From positions 1-64,000 of the forward strand of contig JAGBPZ010000071.1 of NCBI GenBank assembly GCA_017633115.1: 64,000 nt of DNA. The letters are read 5' to 3'. Below the pieces are notes generated by a model that was not told where the DNA came from, searched no databases, and saw only the letters and a program-made list of their open reading frames with translations. The DNA comes from Erysipelotrichaceae bacterium. Lineage in GTDB: Bacteria > Bacillota_I > Bacilli_A > Erysipelotrichales > Coprobacillaceae. Shown here one piece after another: positions 15,601-25,617 of this stretch. Every line of letters begins with the position of its first letter. Within the stretch, counting starts at the first letter, position 1. A program made the position numbers and the translations under genes.

Positions 15601-16566
15601 CTATTTGTTGACGACGTTGATTGGATGACCATCAATGAAGGATGCTATATTGTCTCTGGTCGTGTTCAAAATACGTTGTCTTGCATCCTTAGCTGCCCAG
15701 GAAATATGTGGTGTAATAAAGCAATTTTTAGCTTTAAGTAACGGATTGTCACCTTTAATTGGTTCCGTAGAAACAACATCCAGACCTGCTGCGTAAACTT
15801 TGCCACTATTGAGAGCATCTGCAAGATCCTGTTCAACAACCAAACCACCACGCCCATTATTAATGATAATGACACCATCCTTCATTTTGGCAATTGTCTC
15901 TTTATTGATGAGCCCTGCTGTTTCTTTAAAGAGTGGACAATGAAGGAAAATGACATCTGATTGTGTCAATAGTTCATCTAATTCAACATAGCGTGCCAGC
16001 TCTTTGCCTTTTTCAGATTGAAAACGATCATAAGCCAGGACATTCATACCTAAAGCTTTGACGATTTCACCTGTCGCCTGACCGATACGACCAAAGCCAA
16101 TGATACCAGCAGTCTTTTGGTCCAGTTCAATCATTGGATAATCCCAGAAACAAAAGTCAGGACAATTTTCCCAGCGTCCCTTCTTGACCTGTTCATCATG
16201 ATAAGCGATATGATTGCATATTTCTAACAACAAGCCAACGGCAAACTGACCAATCATCTTCACCCCATAGAATGGGACATTCATGACCGGAATACCTTTT
16301 TCACGACAATAATCAGTATCAACCACATTATAACCTGTCGCTAAAACCGCCACTGCTTTAATACCTGGACAGGCATCAATCGTTGCCTTTGAAATCGGTG
16401 TTTTATTAGTTACGACAATATCGTTATCGCCAATGCGTTCAATAATAAGCGGTGATTCCACTGTCGATGTACGATCATAAAGTGTCAATTCACCCAATGC
16501 AGCAATTGGATCCCAGCTTAAATCACCAGGATTGAGTGCATATCCATCTAATACAACTATTTTCAT
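15601..16566 (-). CDS. D-2-hydroxyacid dehydrogenase (glycerate dehydrogenase-like)
   Basis: 321 aa, family-typical length. The NAD-binding motif GFGRIGQATG sits near residue 155. Catalytic Arg is in NNGRGGLV, Glu in DVVSTEP and His in TPHISWA. It reduces a 2-oxoacid such as hydroxypyruvate or glyoxylate with NAD(P)H; the exact substrate is not clear from sequence. Monocistronic, preceded by GGGAGGTCAA, just after the terminator of the GH1 gene. Confidence 0.87.
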   Translation of the reverse strand: MKIVVLDGYALNPGDLSWDPIAALGELTLYDRTSTVESPLIIERIGDNDIVVTNKTPISKATIDACPGIKAVAVLATGYNVVDTDYCREKGIPVMNVPFYGVKMIGQFAVGLLLEICNHIAYHDEQVKKGRWENCPDFCFWDYPMIELDQKTAGIIGFGRIGQATGEIVKALGMNVLAYDRFQSEKGKELARYVELDELLTQSDVIFLHCPLFKETAGLINKETIAKMKDGVIIINNGRGGLVVEQDLADALNSGKVYAAGLDVVSTEPIKGDNPLLKAKNCFITPHISWAAKDARQRILNTTRDNIASFIDGHPINVVNK

Positions 16567-16593
16567 ATTTGACCTCCCATTCTATGATGCAAA

Positions 16594-16622
16594 AAGGCAT
16601 CCGTATCAGCTACAGACGCCTT
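16594..16622 (-). terminator. Terminator of the GH1 gene
   Basis: On the minus strand AAGGCGTCTGTA pairs with TACGGATGCCTT (12 bp with G-U pairs), loop GCTGA, followed by five T. Confidence 0.8.
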
Positions 16623-16629
16623 AAAACCA

Positions 16630-18117
<1,488 letters not shown>

Positions 18118-18245
18118 CTATTTCCTCCTTCTTTGATAAAAATTGTTCCTACTTTAATTATATCAAAAAAATCGATCAGAACATACGACAATTGGTGAAA
18201 TTAATATGACTCGCTAATTTGTTTTCAACGTTCTCATCAATATTC

Positions 18246-18251
18246 TATAAT
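18246..18251 (+). promoter_or_regulatory. -10 box of the TMEM86-like gene
   Basis: TATAAT with TTCAAC 16 bp upstream. The -35 region carries AACGTT within a cre-like sequence (12 of 14 positions by eye), so catabolite control is possible but weakly supported. Confidence 0.4.
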
Positions 18252-18274
18252 AGAGGTAGAAAGGAGTTGTCTTC

Positions 18275-18973
18275 ATGCTTGCACTACTTCTTATTGCAGG
18301 ATCAATCACATTGGTCATCTTTATCCACCAACAAATCAAATCATATTCCTTAAAGGCAGTAATGATCAAATCCGTTGTGTCCTTCTTCTTCCTGGCCACA
18401 GCCATTTATGGATTCTACAAACAACCCACAATTCTTGGTCCATTCATCACTTTAGGACTTCTATGTGGTTTACTTGGCGATATCTGGTTGGGACTCAAAC
18501 ATGTTTTTCCGATGCACGATCGTCTTTTAACATATGCTGGCTTTTTGTCTTTTGGTATCGGACATCTCTTTTATATGACTGGTATGATTATGCAATTCTT
18601 TCACCACGAAAGCTGGCTTTATCTGATCGTACCTTTCCTTCTTGCCATTATTGCAAGTCTCATCAATGCTTTTGTATTAGAAAAGCCTATGAAACTTAAT
18701 TATGGCAAAATGAAGCCAACAGTTATTATCTATGGCATACTTCTTTTTACAATGATGCTGATGAGCGGTTGTTTCTCCCTGATGTATCATTGCCGCTCTT
18801 TATCGCTTAATATCATTTTCATCGGCAGCATTCTGTTTACCTTGTCAGACTTAGTCTTAAGCGGTACTTATTTTGGTAAAGGTCAACATCGACCAATCGA
18901 TATTATTGCCAATTATGTTCTATATTATGGCGGCCAATATCTTATCGCTTTGTCTTTATTATTTATTCAATGA
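18275..18973 (+). CDS. YhhN/TMEM86 family lysoplasmalogenase-like membrane protein
   Basis: 232 aa with about eight hydrophobic segments. The family motifs are visible: GLLGDIWLGLKH and FTLSDLVLSGTYFG, each with a membrane-embedded Asp, and NYVLYYGGQYLIALS near the C-terminus. TMEM86 proteins hydrolyse the vinyl-ether bond of lysoplasmalogens. Plasmalogens are common in anaerobic Bacillota, so the activity would make sense, but the bacterial substrate is inferred. GAAAGGAG precedes the start. Confidence 0.75.
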   Translation: MLALLLIAGSITLVIFIHQQIKSYSLKAVMIKSVVSFFFLATAIYGFYKQPTILGPFITLGLLCGLLGDIWLGLKHVFPMHDRLLTYAGFLSFGIGHLFYMTGMIMQFFHHESWLYLIVPFLLAIIASLINAFVLEKPMKLNYGKMKPTVIIYGILLFTMMLMSGCFSLMYHCRSLSLNIIFIGSILFTLSDLVLSGTYFGKGQHRPIDIIANYVLYYGGQYLIALSLLFIQ

Positions 18974-18989
18974 TTAGTCTGACTAATCA
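18971..18989. promoter_or_regulatory. 19-bp palindrome at the LysR gene promoter
   Basis: TGATTAGTC-T-GACTAATCA is a perfect palindrome with one central base. It begins at the stop codon of the upstream gene and covers the -35 region of the TATAAT box at 19001-19006. It fits the T-N11-A rule of LysR binding sites, so it is a likely autoregulatory operator. Confidence 0.55.
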
Positions 18990-19030
18990 ATCAAACATGA
19001 TATAATAAATAATGGTGGTGATAGAAAAAT

Positions 19031-19921
19031 ATGTTGTTGAAACAAATGAAATATTTCGTCACAATTGTGCGTTGTGGCAGTTTTACTGAAGCAGCAGAAG
19101 AATGCTTTATTTCCCAATCCGCTATTTCTCAGCAGATTAAAGCTTTAGAGAAAGAATTCGGTGTTGAATTAATGCACCGTCAAAACCGCAGTTTCATTTT
19201 AACACCAGCTGGTGAATATTTTTATCGTCACTGCCTTGGTGTCCTTGATGAAATTGAACGTATTAAAAGTGAAACCATACAAATTGGCGAATATGATGAT
19301 CAGACCCTGTCCATTGGTCTGATGGAAGGTTTATCCTTCTCTGAAATACGTAAAGCTATCGCCAAATTTGCTTCACTTTATCCTGAAGTTGAGATCGACA
19401 TTAAGACTGGCAGTCATGAAGACTTATTCAATTATATGCAAAGTGACGAAGTTGATATCAAACTCAACGATCAGCGTCGTGCTTTCAGTGATTTATACGT
19501 CAATTTTCATCTCATGGATCAGCCTTTCTATGTTGGCCTCTCACCACAGAATCCCTTAGCTGATCTTGATTATCTGACCATTGATGATTTACGACGTCTG
19601 CCTTGTATTATCGTAGCCTCAAGCTCTCAGGAAGATACTGAACGCGATTATTATCACAATAATATCGGCTTTGGCAATAACTTTATCTTTGTACGCAATC
19701 AAGAAACTGCCAATCTGATGGTTGCTGCCAATAAAGGCTTTAATCCTAATGATGGTTATCGCCCCCAGCGTGAAACAATCGTTTATAAACCGCTTTATGA
19801 GGGAAAACAGCCATTGATCAGACACTATTATCTGTTCTGGAAAAAAAACCATACCAATTATTATATTGAAGAATTTGCCAATATTCTTTATAACATTTAC
19901 CATCCAGAAGAAAACGATTAG
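19031..19921 (+). CDS. LysR-family transcriptional regulator
   Basis: 296 aa. The N-terminal winged helix-turn-helix spans residues 1-60 (MKYFVTIVRCGSFTEAAEEC, then SQSAISQQIKALEKEFGVEL). Residues 90-290 form the periplasmic-binding-like effector domain. The gene precedes flavodoxin, NTF2-like and Fe-S aldo-keto reductase genes on the same strand, so these are plausible targets; the effector is unknown. The promoter region overlaps a 19-bp palindrome. Confidence 0.88.
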   Translation: MLLKQMKYFVTIVRCGSFTEAAEECFISQSAISQQIKALEKEFGVELMHRQNRSFILTPAGEYFYRHCLGVLDEIERIKSETIQIGEYDDQTLSIGLMEGLSFSEIRKAIAKFASLYPEVEIDIKTGSHEDLFNYMQSDEVDIKLNDQRRAFSDLYVNFHLMDQPFYVGLSPQNPLADLDYLTIDDLRRLPCIIVASSSQEDTERDYYHNNIGFGNNFIFVRNQETANLMVAANKGFNPNDGYRPQRETIVYKPLYEGKQPLIRHYYLFWKKNHTNYYIEEFANILYNIYHPEEND

Positions 19922-20007
19922 TTCTGCTTATCAATAACTCCATCAATTCAAATTGTTTAATGATGTCAAATACATTACAATAATAATGAAAGTTGAGGTA
20001 TGACAGA

Positions 20008-20520
20008 ATGAAAAATTTAATTATTTATTATTCAAGAAAAGGCCAAAACTATGTCAGCGGTTCAATCGTTGATTTACCAAAAGGCAATACTGAAATCGTT
20101 GCCGAATATATTCAGGAAGCTGTAGGTGGTACATTATTTGAAGTCGATACAGTCAAACCGTACCCAGTTGACTATATGAAATGTACTGAAGTGGCCAAAG
20201 AAGAATTAAGAAATCAGGCGCGTCCAGAAGCAAAAGAATATCTGGATTCAATTGATGACTATGACAATATCTTCGTTGGTTATCCAAACTGGTGGGGAAC
20301 AATGCCAATGGTTATGTACACTTTTTTGGAACATTATGATTTTACTGGTAAAAATATTATCCCATTCTGCACCAACGAAGGCAGCGGTCTTGGCGGCAGC
20401 GTGAAACAGATTCAAAAGATCTGCCCTACTGCCAACGTGAAGAACGGTTTATCAATCCACGGTACAGTGGCTAAACAATCAAAAGACCGTGTAGCTTCCT
20501 GGGCAGTGAAATCTGTTTAA
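20008..20520 (+). CDS. Flavodoxin
   Basis: 170 aa. The N-terminal FMN phosphate loop is MKNLIIYYSRKGQNY, and the flavin-side motifs are VGYPNWWGTMPMVMYTFLEHY and FCTNEGSGLGGS. The WWG motif is typical of flavodoxins of the NAD(P)H-quinone-reductase-like subgroup. I place the start at 20008, nine bases after GAGG; a TTG at 19993 would put the ribosome site inside the gene. Likely electron carrier for the neighbouring oxidoreductase. Confidence 0.87.
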   Translation: MKNLIIYYSRKGQNYVSGSIVDLPKGNTEIVAEYIQEAVGGTLFEVDTVKPYPVDYMKCTEVAKEELRNQARPEAKEYLDSIDDYDNIFVGYPNWWGTMPMVMYTFLEHYDFTGKNIIPFCTNEGSGLGGSVKQIQKICPTANVKNGLSIHGTVAKQSKDRVASWAVKSV

Positions 20521-20531
20521 AGCAAAACATT

Positions 20532-20891
20532 ATGGACGATCTTAAACAACTTTACATCTATATGTGGGAAGCAATGATCACAAAGGACATTGATTATCTG
20601 AGAACGATTCATGATCATCACTTCACCCTGACTCACATGACAGGACACAAGCAAAACCGTGAAGCCTATTTTAAAGATATCGCAAATGATCAACTTGGCT
20701 ATCGCAGTGTCAAGCATGATCGTATTGATATCATTCCCGATGACAATTATGTCACGCTTAAAGGCTATTCACGTGTACGTGCTTCTGTTTATGGTTACAG
20801 CGAAACAGTCTATCGTCTTAATCTGAATTTTACCTGTGAAAAAATCAATGGTAAATGGATGTTGATGGATTGTGTAGCTCATGCTTATTAA
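20532..20891 (+). CDS. NTF2-like (SnoaL-fold) protein
   Basis: 119 aa, single domain. The N-terminal helix with DIDYLRTIHDHHFTLTHMTG, the following strands, and a C-terminal GKWMLMDCVAHAY match the nuclear-transport-factor-2-like fold. Such proteins bind or isomerise small hydrophobic ligands. It lies 11 bp after the flavodoxin gene and is followed by a terminator, so the two form a unit. Specific function unknown. Confidence 0.65.
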   Translation: MDDLKQLYIYMWEAMITKDIDYLRTIHDHHFTLTHMTGHKQNREAYFKDIANDQLGYRSVKHDRIDIIPDDNYVTLKGYSRVRASVYGYSETVYRLNLNFTCEKINGKWMLMDCVAHAY

Positions 20892-20896
20892 TATTG

Positions 20897-20920
20897 CCAT
20901 CTGATTTTTCAGATGGTTTT
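20897..20920 (+). terminator. Terminator after the NTF2-like gene
   Basis: Perfect 8-bp stem CCATCTGA/TCAGATGG with loop TTTT, followed by TTTTCTTC. Confidence 0.8.
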
Positions 20921-20948
20921 CTTCTATCATCAAAAATGGAGGTATGCA

Positions 20949-22067
20949 ATGGAACAATTTAAAAACGTCAAGAAAAATTTTGGCTTCGGCTTTATGCGTC
21001 TGCCTATGAACGGCAGTAAAATCAATGACGAACTCACCAATCAAATGGTTGACATGTTTATGAAAGAAGGATTCAACTATTTTGATACAGCCCATGGTTA
21101 TCACGGTGGCTTAAGCGAAACAGCTATTCGTGAGTGTGTTGTTAAACGTTACCCTCGTGATTCATTCATCCTGACAAATAAACTGTCAACACACTTCTTT
21201 TCCCGTGAAGATCAGATTATTCCTTTATTTGAATCTCAGCTTAAAGCCTGTGGTGTGGATTACTTCGATTTTTATTTAATGCATGCCCAGGATGGACCAA
21301 TCTATGAAAAATATCAACGTACGCATGCCTATGAAATTGCCAATCAGTTAAAAAAAGAAGGTCGCATCAAACATTTTGGCATCAGTTTCCATGATCAGGC
21401 AGATGTGCTTGACAGAATTTTAACTGAACATCCAGAAATCGAAGTCGTTCAGATTCAGTTTAATTACTTAGACTATGAAAATCCGTCTGTTGATAGTAAA
21501 GGTGTTTATGAAGTCTGTGAAAAACATGATAAACCGGTCATCGTTATGGAACCTGTTAAAGGTGGCAGTCTTGTCAATCTTCCTGAAGAGGCACAAAAAG
21601 TATTCAATGAACTTGATAGCAATATGTCCAACGCAAGCTATGCGATCCGTTTTGCAGCCTCATTCAAAAATATTTTCATGGTTTTATCAGGCATGAGTGA
21701 TCTGACTCAAATGAAAGACAACTTGAGCTATATGAAAGACTTTGTACCTTTAGATGAAAAAGAAATGGCAGCCGTCGCAAAAGTCAGGAATATCTTCGAC
21801 AATATGAACATGATTGCCTGTACAAGCTGTCACTATTGCGTGCTTGATAACGATTGTCCAAAGAACATCAAAATCCCTGAGCTCTTCAATTGTTACAACC
21901 TGAAGGTCACCTTCAATAGTTGGAATCAGGATTACTACTATAATGTTCAGACACGAAACAACGGCAAAGCCAGTGATTGTATCAAATGCGGTAAATGTGA
22001 ACGCATCTGTCCACAGCACTTACCAATCAGACAATTACTTGAAGATGTCGCCCGTGAATTTGAATAA
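20949..22067 (+). CDS. Aldo/keto reductase with C-terminal 4Fe-4S ferredoxin domain
   Basis: 372 aa. Residues 1-270 form an AKR barrel: the Asp and Tyr of the tetrad are in FDTAHGYHG, Lys in LTNKLS and His in LMHAQDG. The C-terminal domain holds a Cys-rich motif CTSCHYCVLDNDCPKNIKIP and a 4Fe-4S motif CIKCGKCERICPQHLPI. This two-part form is widespread in anaerobes and may draw electrons from ferredoxin or the nearby flavodoxin. Start chosen at 20949 after GGAGGT; an in-frame ATG at 20913 lies ahead of that site. Confidence 0.87.
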   Translation: MEQFKNVKKNFGFGFMRLPMNGSKINDELTNQMVDMFMKEGFNYFDTAHGYHGGLSETAIRECVVKRYPRDSFILTNKLSTHFFSREDQIIPLFESQLKACGVDYFDFYLMHAQDGPIYEKYQRTHAYEIANQLKKEGRIKHFGISFHDQADVLDRILTEHPEIEVVQIQFNYLDYENPSVDSKGVYEVCEKHDKPVIVMEPVKGGSLVNLPEEAQKVFNELDSNMSNASYAIRFAASFKNIFMVLSGMSDLTQMKDNLSYMKDFVPLDEKEMAAVAKVRNIFDNMNMIACTSCHYCVLDNDCPKNIKIPELFNCYNLKVTFNSWNQDYYYNVQTRNNGKASDCIKCGKCERICPQHLPIRQLLEDVAREFE

Positions 22068-22075
22068 CGGCTAAG

Positions 22076-22099
22076 AGCTGGCGTGATGCCAGCTTTTTT
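22076..22099 (+). terminator. Terminator after the Fe-S aldo/keto reductase
   Basis: Stem AGCTGGC/GCCAGCT, loop GTGAT, then six T. Confidence 0.88.
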
Positions 22100-22142
22100 G
22101 TTGGAAAGAAAAATAGAGAGCTCATCACTCTCTATCCTTTAA

Positions 22143-22979
22143 CTATTTTGTGTCTGGTCTTAATGGACCATAGAAATAAGAAGCTGTTGCCCCACCGTCA
22201 ACGAGGAATGTTGAACCTGTGATAAACTGAGCACGATCACTCATCACTAATTCGGCGACATCTGCCACTTCATCAGCCGTACCCGGTCTGCCTGCAGGAC
22301 ACTTTGCGAACATGTTCTTATAAAAGTCACCACGAGGGCCATTGAATTCATCAATAGCAAGTGGTGTAACGATAATACCAGGAGCAATATCATTGATGCG
22401 TGCTCCCCTTGCACCCCACTTTACTGATTCAGCCATGACACGTTTTTCATTGCAGCGTTTCGCCAGCTGATAAGCATGTAATGAATCTCTGATATTGTCG
22501 ACTTGAAGAACTTCAAGATCAAGTAATTCTTCTGTAGGTGTGCATGCGAGCTGTTCATCAATATCAGCACCTAACTGTGGCATTCTAAAACCTGACTGTG
22601 AAGAAATCGTGACACCACATCCACCAGGAGCAATGACCTTACCAACTTCTTCCAATAAGACAGCTGTACCATATAAATCAACTTTCAAAACAACTTCAAC
22701 AGGTGCCTGTGATGGTGAAACGCCAGCAGCATTGACCAGCATCTTAATATCACCATATTTCTGACATTCAGCAATAATATTTAAAATTGATTCTCTTGAA
22801 GATAAATCCATTTCAACAGCCACTGCGTCAAAACCTGCTTCGACCATGATACGACAAATCGCATTGGCATTATCAATATTTTTATCTCCGATTACGATCT
22901 TCTTACCATAACCAACGCGTCTTGCGATAGCCATACCGATCTGGCCAGCACCAGTTAATAATAAAACATCTTTAGCCAT
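22143..22979 (-). CDS. Short-chain dehydrogenase/reductase (SDR)
   Basis: 278 aa. The cofactor motif is TGAGQIGMAIA, the NAAG motif is VNAAGVSP, and the active-site YxxxK is in HAYQLAKRC. The C-terminal TGSTFLVDGGATASYFY is typical of classical SDRs. It is the last of a four-gene minus-strand operon (CMD, UPF0303, Fe-ADH, SDR), 12 bp after the ADH gene. The substrate is unknown; two dehydrogenases in a row suggest sequential oxidation or reduction of an alcohol/ketone compound. Confidence 0.85.
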   Translation of the reverse strand: MAKDVLLLTGAGQIGMAIARRVGYGKKIVIGDKNIDNANAICRIMVEAGFDAVAVEMDLSSRESILNIIAECQKYGDIKMLVNAAGVSPSQAPVEVVLKVDLYGTAVLLEEVGKVIAPGGCGVTISSQSGFRMPQLGADIDEQLACTPTEELLDLEVLQVDNIRDSLHAYQLAKRCNEKRVMAESVKWGARGARINDIAPGIIVTPLAIDEFNGPRGDFYKNMFAKCPAGRPGTADEVADVAELVMSDRAQFITGSTFLVDGGATASYFYGPLRPDTK

Positions 22980-22991
22980 TTGTTTTCTCCT

Positions 22992-24164
22992 CTATAAACA
23001 TAACTTGAAGATTTCAACGACATCTTCTGGATATAAATCAACGAAACCTCTGATGACACCATTAGCGCCGCAGGCATTCTTAGCCATTTCTTCAAAGCGG
23101 CTGTCATCGATATTCAAATCACTTAGATGACTCTTAAGACCTAATGTGTTATAGAATAAGTCTTCCATCATATCGATTGCTTTAACCGCCGCATCCATAA
23201 CCGGTATACTCTGATCAATATCAAACACGTTATAAGCCATGCGGGCAATTTGAGGTGCTGTTTCTTCATTTAAGATATAACGCAGCCATCTAGGCATCAG
23301 GATGGCAATACCATGACCATGAACGATATTGTAGACACCGCCTAATTCGTGGTCCATCGCATGAACTGAAGATACCTGCTGAACACCACAAGTCATAAAT
23401 GAGTTCAATGCCCAGGCTGCAGCCCATAACAAATTGGCACGTGCTTCATAATTGTCAGGTTCAACCATAGCCACTGGTGCCCATTTGACAACAGTCTTTA
23501 AATGTTGGTCACACATGCGATAAAGCATATCCATCTTGTCATCTCTTGAGAAATATTTCGTATCAATAGTATGTGCCATGATATCCACTGAACCACAGGC
23601 TGTCTGATAAGGCGGTACTGTATAAGTCAATGTAGGATCATCAAAAGTGACAGTTGGTCTGACTGCAGGTCCAAAGATACCAATTTTTTCTTCTGTTTCA
23701 ACATTTGAAATGACTGCGCTCTGGTCCATTTCAGAACCAGTTGAAGCCATAGTAGGTAAAGTGAAGATTGGTAAAGCTTTTGTGATAGGTTTACGCGCCT
23801 TGACAATTTCCCAGATATCGTCAACATCAGCTTTGGTGAGTGAAGCAATTGCTTTGGCAGAATCGATAGCGCTGCCGCCACCTAACGCTAAAACCATGTC
23901 AATATCGTTATCACGGCACATTTTAGCACCTTCATTGATATCTGTATGACGTGGATTAGGTACAACCTTGTCATACTCATAAACTTTTAAATCACCAAGC
24001 TTGCTGACAACCTTGTCAAATAAGCCGCTTGTTTTCACATAAGCGCCACCATAAACTAATAAAACTTTAGTGCCATACTGACTCATTTCGCCATACATCT
24101 TATCCATCGCATTTTGTCCAAAATGAACTTTTGTCGTATTTTGGAATGAAAAATCTTTCATCAT
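22992..24164 (-). CDS. Iron-containing alcohol dehydrogenase (butanol dehydrogenase-like)
   Basis: 390 aa. Family III Fe-ADH of the NAD(P)H-dependent butanol-dehydrogenase subgroup. Cofactor motif is LALGGGSAIDSAKAIA. Metal ligands are probably the Asp and His of DIMAHTIDTKYF, the His pair in VHAMDHELGG and the His of NIVHGHGIAI. AAGGAG lies ten bases before the start. Operon with the CMD, UPF0303 and SDR genes. Confidence 0.88.
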   Translation of the reverse strand: MMKDFSFQNTTKVHFGQNAMDKMYGEMSQYGTKVLLVYGGAYVKTSGLFDKVVSKLGDLKVYEYDKVVPNPRHTDINEGAKMCRDNDIDMVLALGGGSAIDSAKAIASLTKADVDDIWEIVKARKPITKALPIFTLPTMASTGSEMDQSAVISNVETEEKIGIFGPAVRPTVTFDDPTLTYTVPPYQTACGSVDIMAHTIDTKYFSRDDKMDMLYRMCDQHLKTVVKWAPVAMVEPDNYEARANLLWAAAWALNSFMTCGVQQVSSVHAMDHELGGVYNIVHGHGIAILMPRWLRYILNEETAPQIARMAYNVFDIDQSIPVMDAAVKAIDMMEDLFYNTLGLKSHLSDLNIDDSRFEEMAKNACGANGVIRGFVDLYPEDVVEIFKLCL

Positions 24165-24169
24165 TGTCT

Positions 24170-24658
24170 TTAAACTCCTTTTCTCATTGATTCTAATCCT
24201 TCTATGACAACGTAATGATCTTCTTCAGGTCTCAACCCTGTACATGTCACAGTACCTCTTACTACGCCACTAATGATCAACGGAAAGCTGCCTCCACAAA
24301 TACCATAGGATTCATCCATAATCATATGATCATTGCGATGTGAGGTAATGTTGTCGAGGAAGATGTAGTAAGAAGAGTGTCCTGTTTCATTCACAACTTT
24401 CTCTTTACGTGATAACCATCCAAGTGAATCCTCACCAAGAGGTGATTGTAAAGACTCAAATATTGTTTGTCCGTCTTTAATGATACGAACGCCAACAGGT
24501 TTAGCAAATTTTTTTGCAGCAATAAACATTGCTTCCGCCATCAATTCGATGTCACTATTTGTAACTTCATCAAAGTCATAGTCTTTTTCTAAGCTCAGAA
24601 TTGATTCTGATGATGGCAAATTTGGTTTATCAGCAAAATAATGGAAATAATCAAACAT
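24170..24658 (-). CDS. UPF0303/HbpS-like (heme-degrading-domain family) protein
   Basis: 162 aa. The C-terminal half (GGSFPLIISGVVRGTVTCTG followed by EEDHYVVIEGLE) is the signature of the UPF0303 branch of the HbpS/GlcG fold. Family members have been annotated as heme-binding or as components of catabolic operons; no biochemical role is certain. The start overlaps the stop of the CMD gene (TAATG), so the two proteins are probably coupled. Confidence 0.75.
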   Translation of the reverse strand: MFDYFHYFADKPNLPSSESILSLEKDYDFDEVTNSDIELMAEAMFIAAKKFAKPVGVRIIKDGQTIFESLQSPLGEDSLGWLSRKEKVVNETGHSSYYIFLDNITSHRNDHMIMDESYGICGGSFPLIISGVVRGTVTCTGLRPEEDHYVVIEGLESMRKGV

Positions 24659-25410
24659 TATTCATCGCACGCCTTTCTTACACAAGTTAGAGCATTGAGG
24701 CTTCGCGGATAGCCTATAAATGGAAGACATTGAGAAACAATCTTAATTAAGAAATCCTTATCATTGCCATTACGCATATTAGCCTTCGCATGTGCAATTA
24801 GTTGTGGTTCACATCCACCCTGAGCTGATAAGAAACAAAACGTAATCATTTCACGTTGTTTTTTATCCAAACCTTTACGCGTATAGTAATCGCCAAAACA
24901 GTTATCAGCTAACCACAGATTAATATGTCTGGTGTCTTTATCTCCAGATTTATAGAACTCTCTCATTCCTTCGCCAAAAATATCAACTTGAGCTTCAATA
25001 CCTTTTTTAAGACGGGTTTCATGATCAGCTGTTGCTTGTTCTTCTAACGGCAGCTTTATCCCTCTTGCTTCAAAAACTTCATTGTTCGCTTTTAAACAAG
25101 GAAAGACGCGCCCAACGCCTAAATAAGCAACCGCCTGATAAGTAATTTCCTTTATTTCAACTGGCGTGACACCGAAATTAAGTGCCGCGGTGACCATCGC
25201 ACGATATTCATCATAACTTTGAGATCCAATTAATGTAGCCAAGATTGCAATAAAACGTGTTTTATCATCTAAATCATCATGATTGACCACTTCATCAAAA
25301 GCAAAATTATCAAAAGCTTCAATAAATGAAGGATCAGTTCTCAGAAAATCTGAAACATAGCCTGGGAACATTTTGTCATGATATTTCTTTGCATTATTTG
25401 TTAAACTCAT
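24658..25410 (-). CDS. Carboxymuconolactone decarboxylase family protein, tandem domains
   Basis: 250 aa, about twice the usual AhpD/CMD length, with two CMD-like helical units (residues about 40-125 and 150-245). The AhpD redox CxxC pair is absent: only single Cys occur (GGCEPQL, SQCLPF, TCVRKAC). It is more likely a decarboxylase-type or uncharacterised member than a peroxidase. Start at 25410 follows GGAGG; a longer frame to 25518 has no ribosome site. First gene of the SDR/ADH operon. Confidence 0.75.
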   Translation of the reverse strand: MSLTNNAKKYHDKMFPGYVSDFLRTDPSFIEAFDNFAFDEVVNHDDLDDKTRFIAILATLIGSQSYDEYRAMVTAALNFGVTPVEIKEITYQAVAYLGVGRVFPCLKANNEVFEARGIKLPLEEQATADHETRLKKGIEAQVDIFGEGMREFYKSGDKDTRHINLWLADNCFGDYYTRKGLDKKQREMITFCFLSAQGGCEPQLIAHAKANMRNGNDKDFLIKIVSQCLPFIGYPRSLNALTCVRKACDE

Positions 25411-25575
25411 TCCTATTCCTCCTTTTCTAAACTCATTATATATACGACAATGATAGTGAACAATTCGAATTAAGAGGCTAATTGATAAGCTGTTCTTATT
25501 GATGCTGTGCTTTATCATGAGTATAAAACAAATAAGTAAATTAATGCATCGATTTCAATAAGTATAGATAATAAA

Positions 25576-25606
25576 AAAGAATTACCAGAAACTCTGATAA
25601 TTCTTT
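25576..25606 (-). terminator. Terminator of the sigma-factor gene
   Basis: Stem AAAGAATTA-x-CAGA/TCTG-x-TAATTCTTT with one mismatch. On the minus strand it is followed by a run of T. Confidence 0.8.
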
Positions 25607-25617
25607 AATAATGTCGA

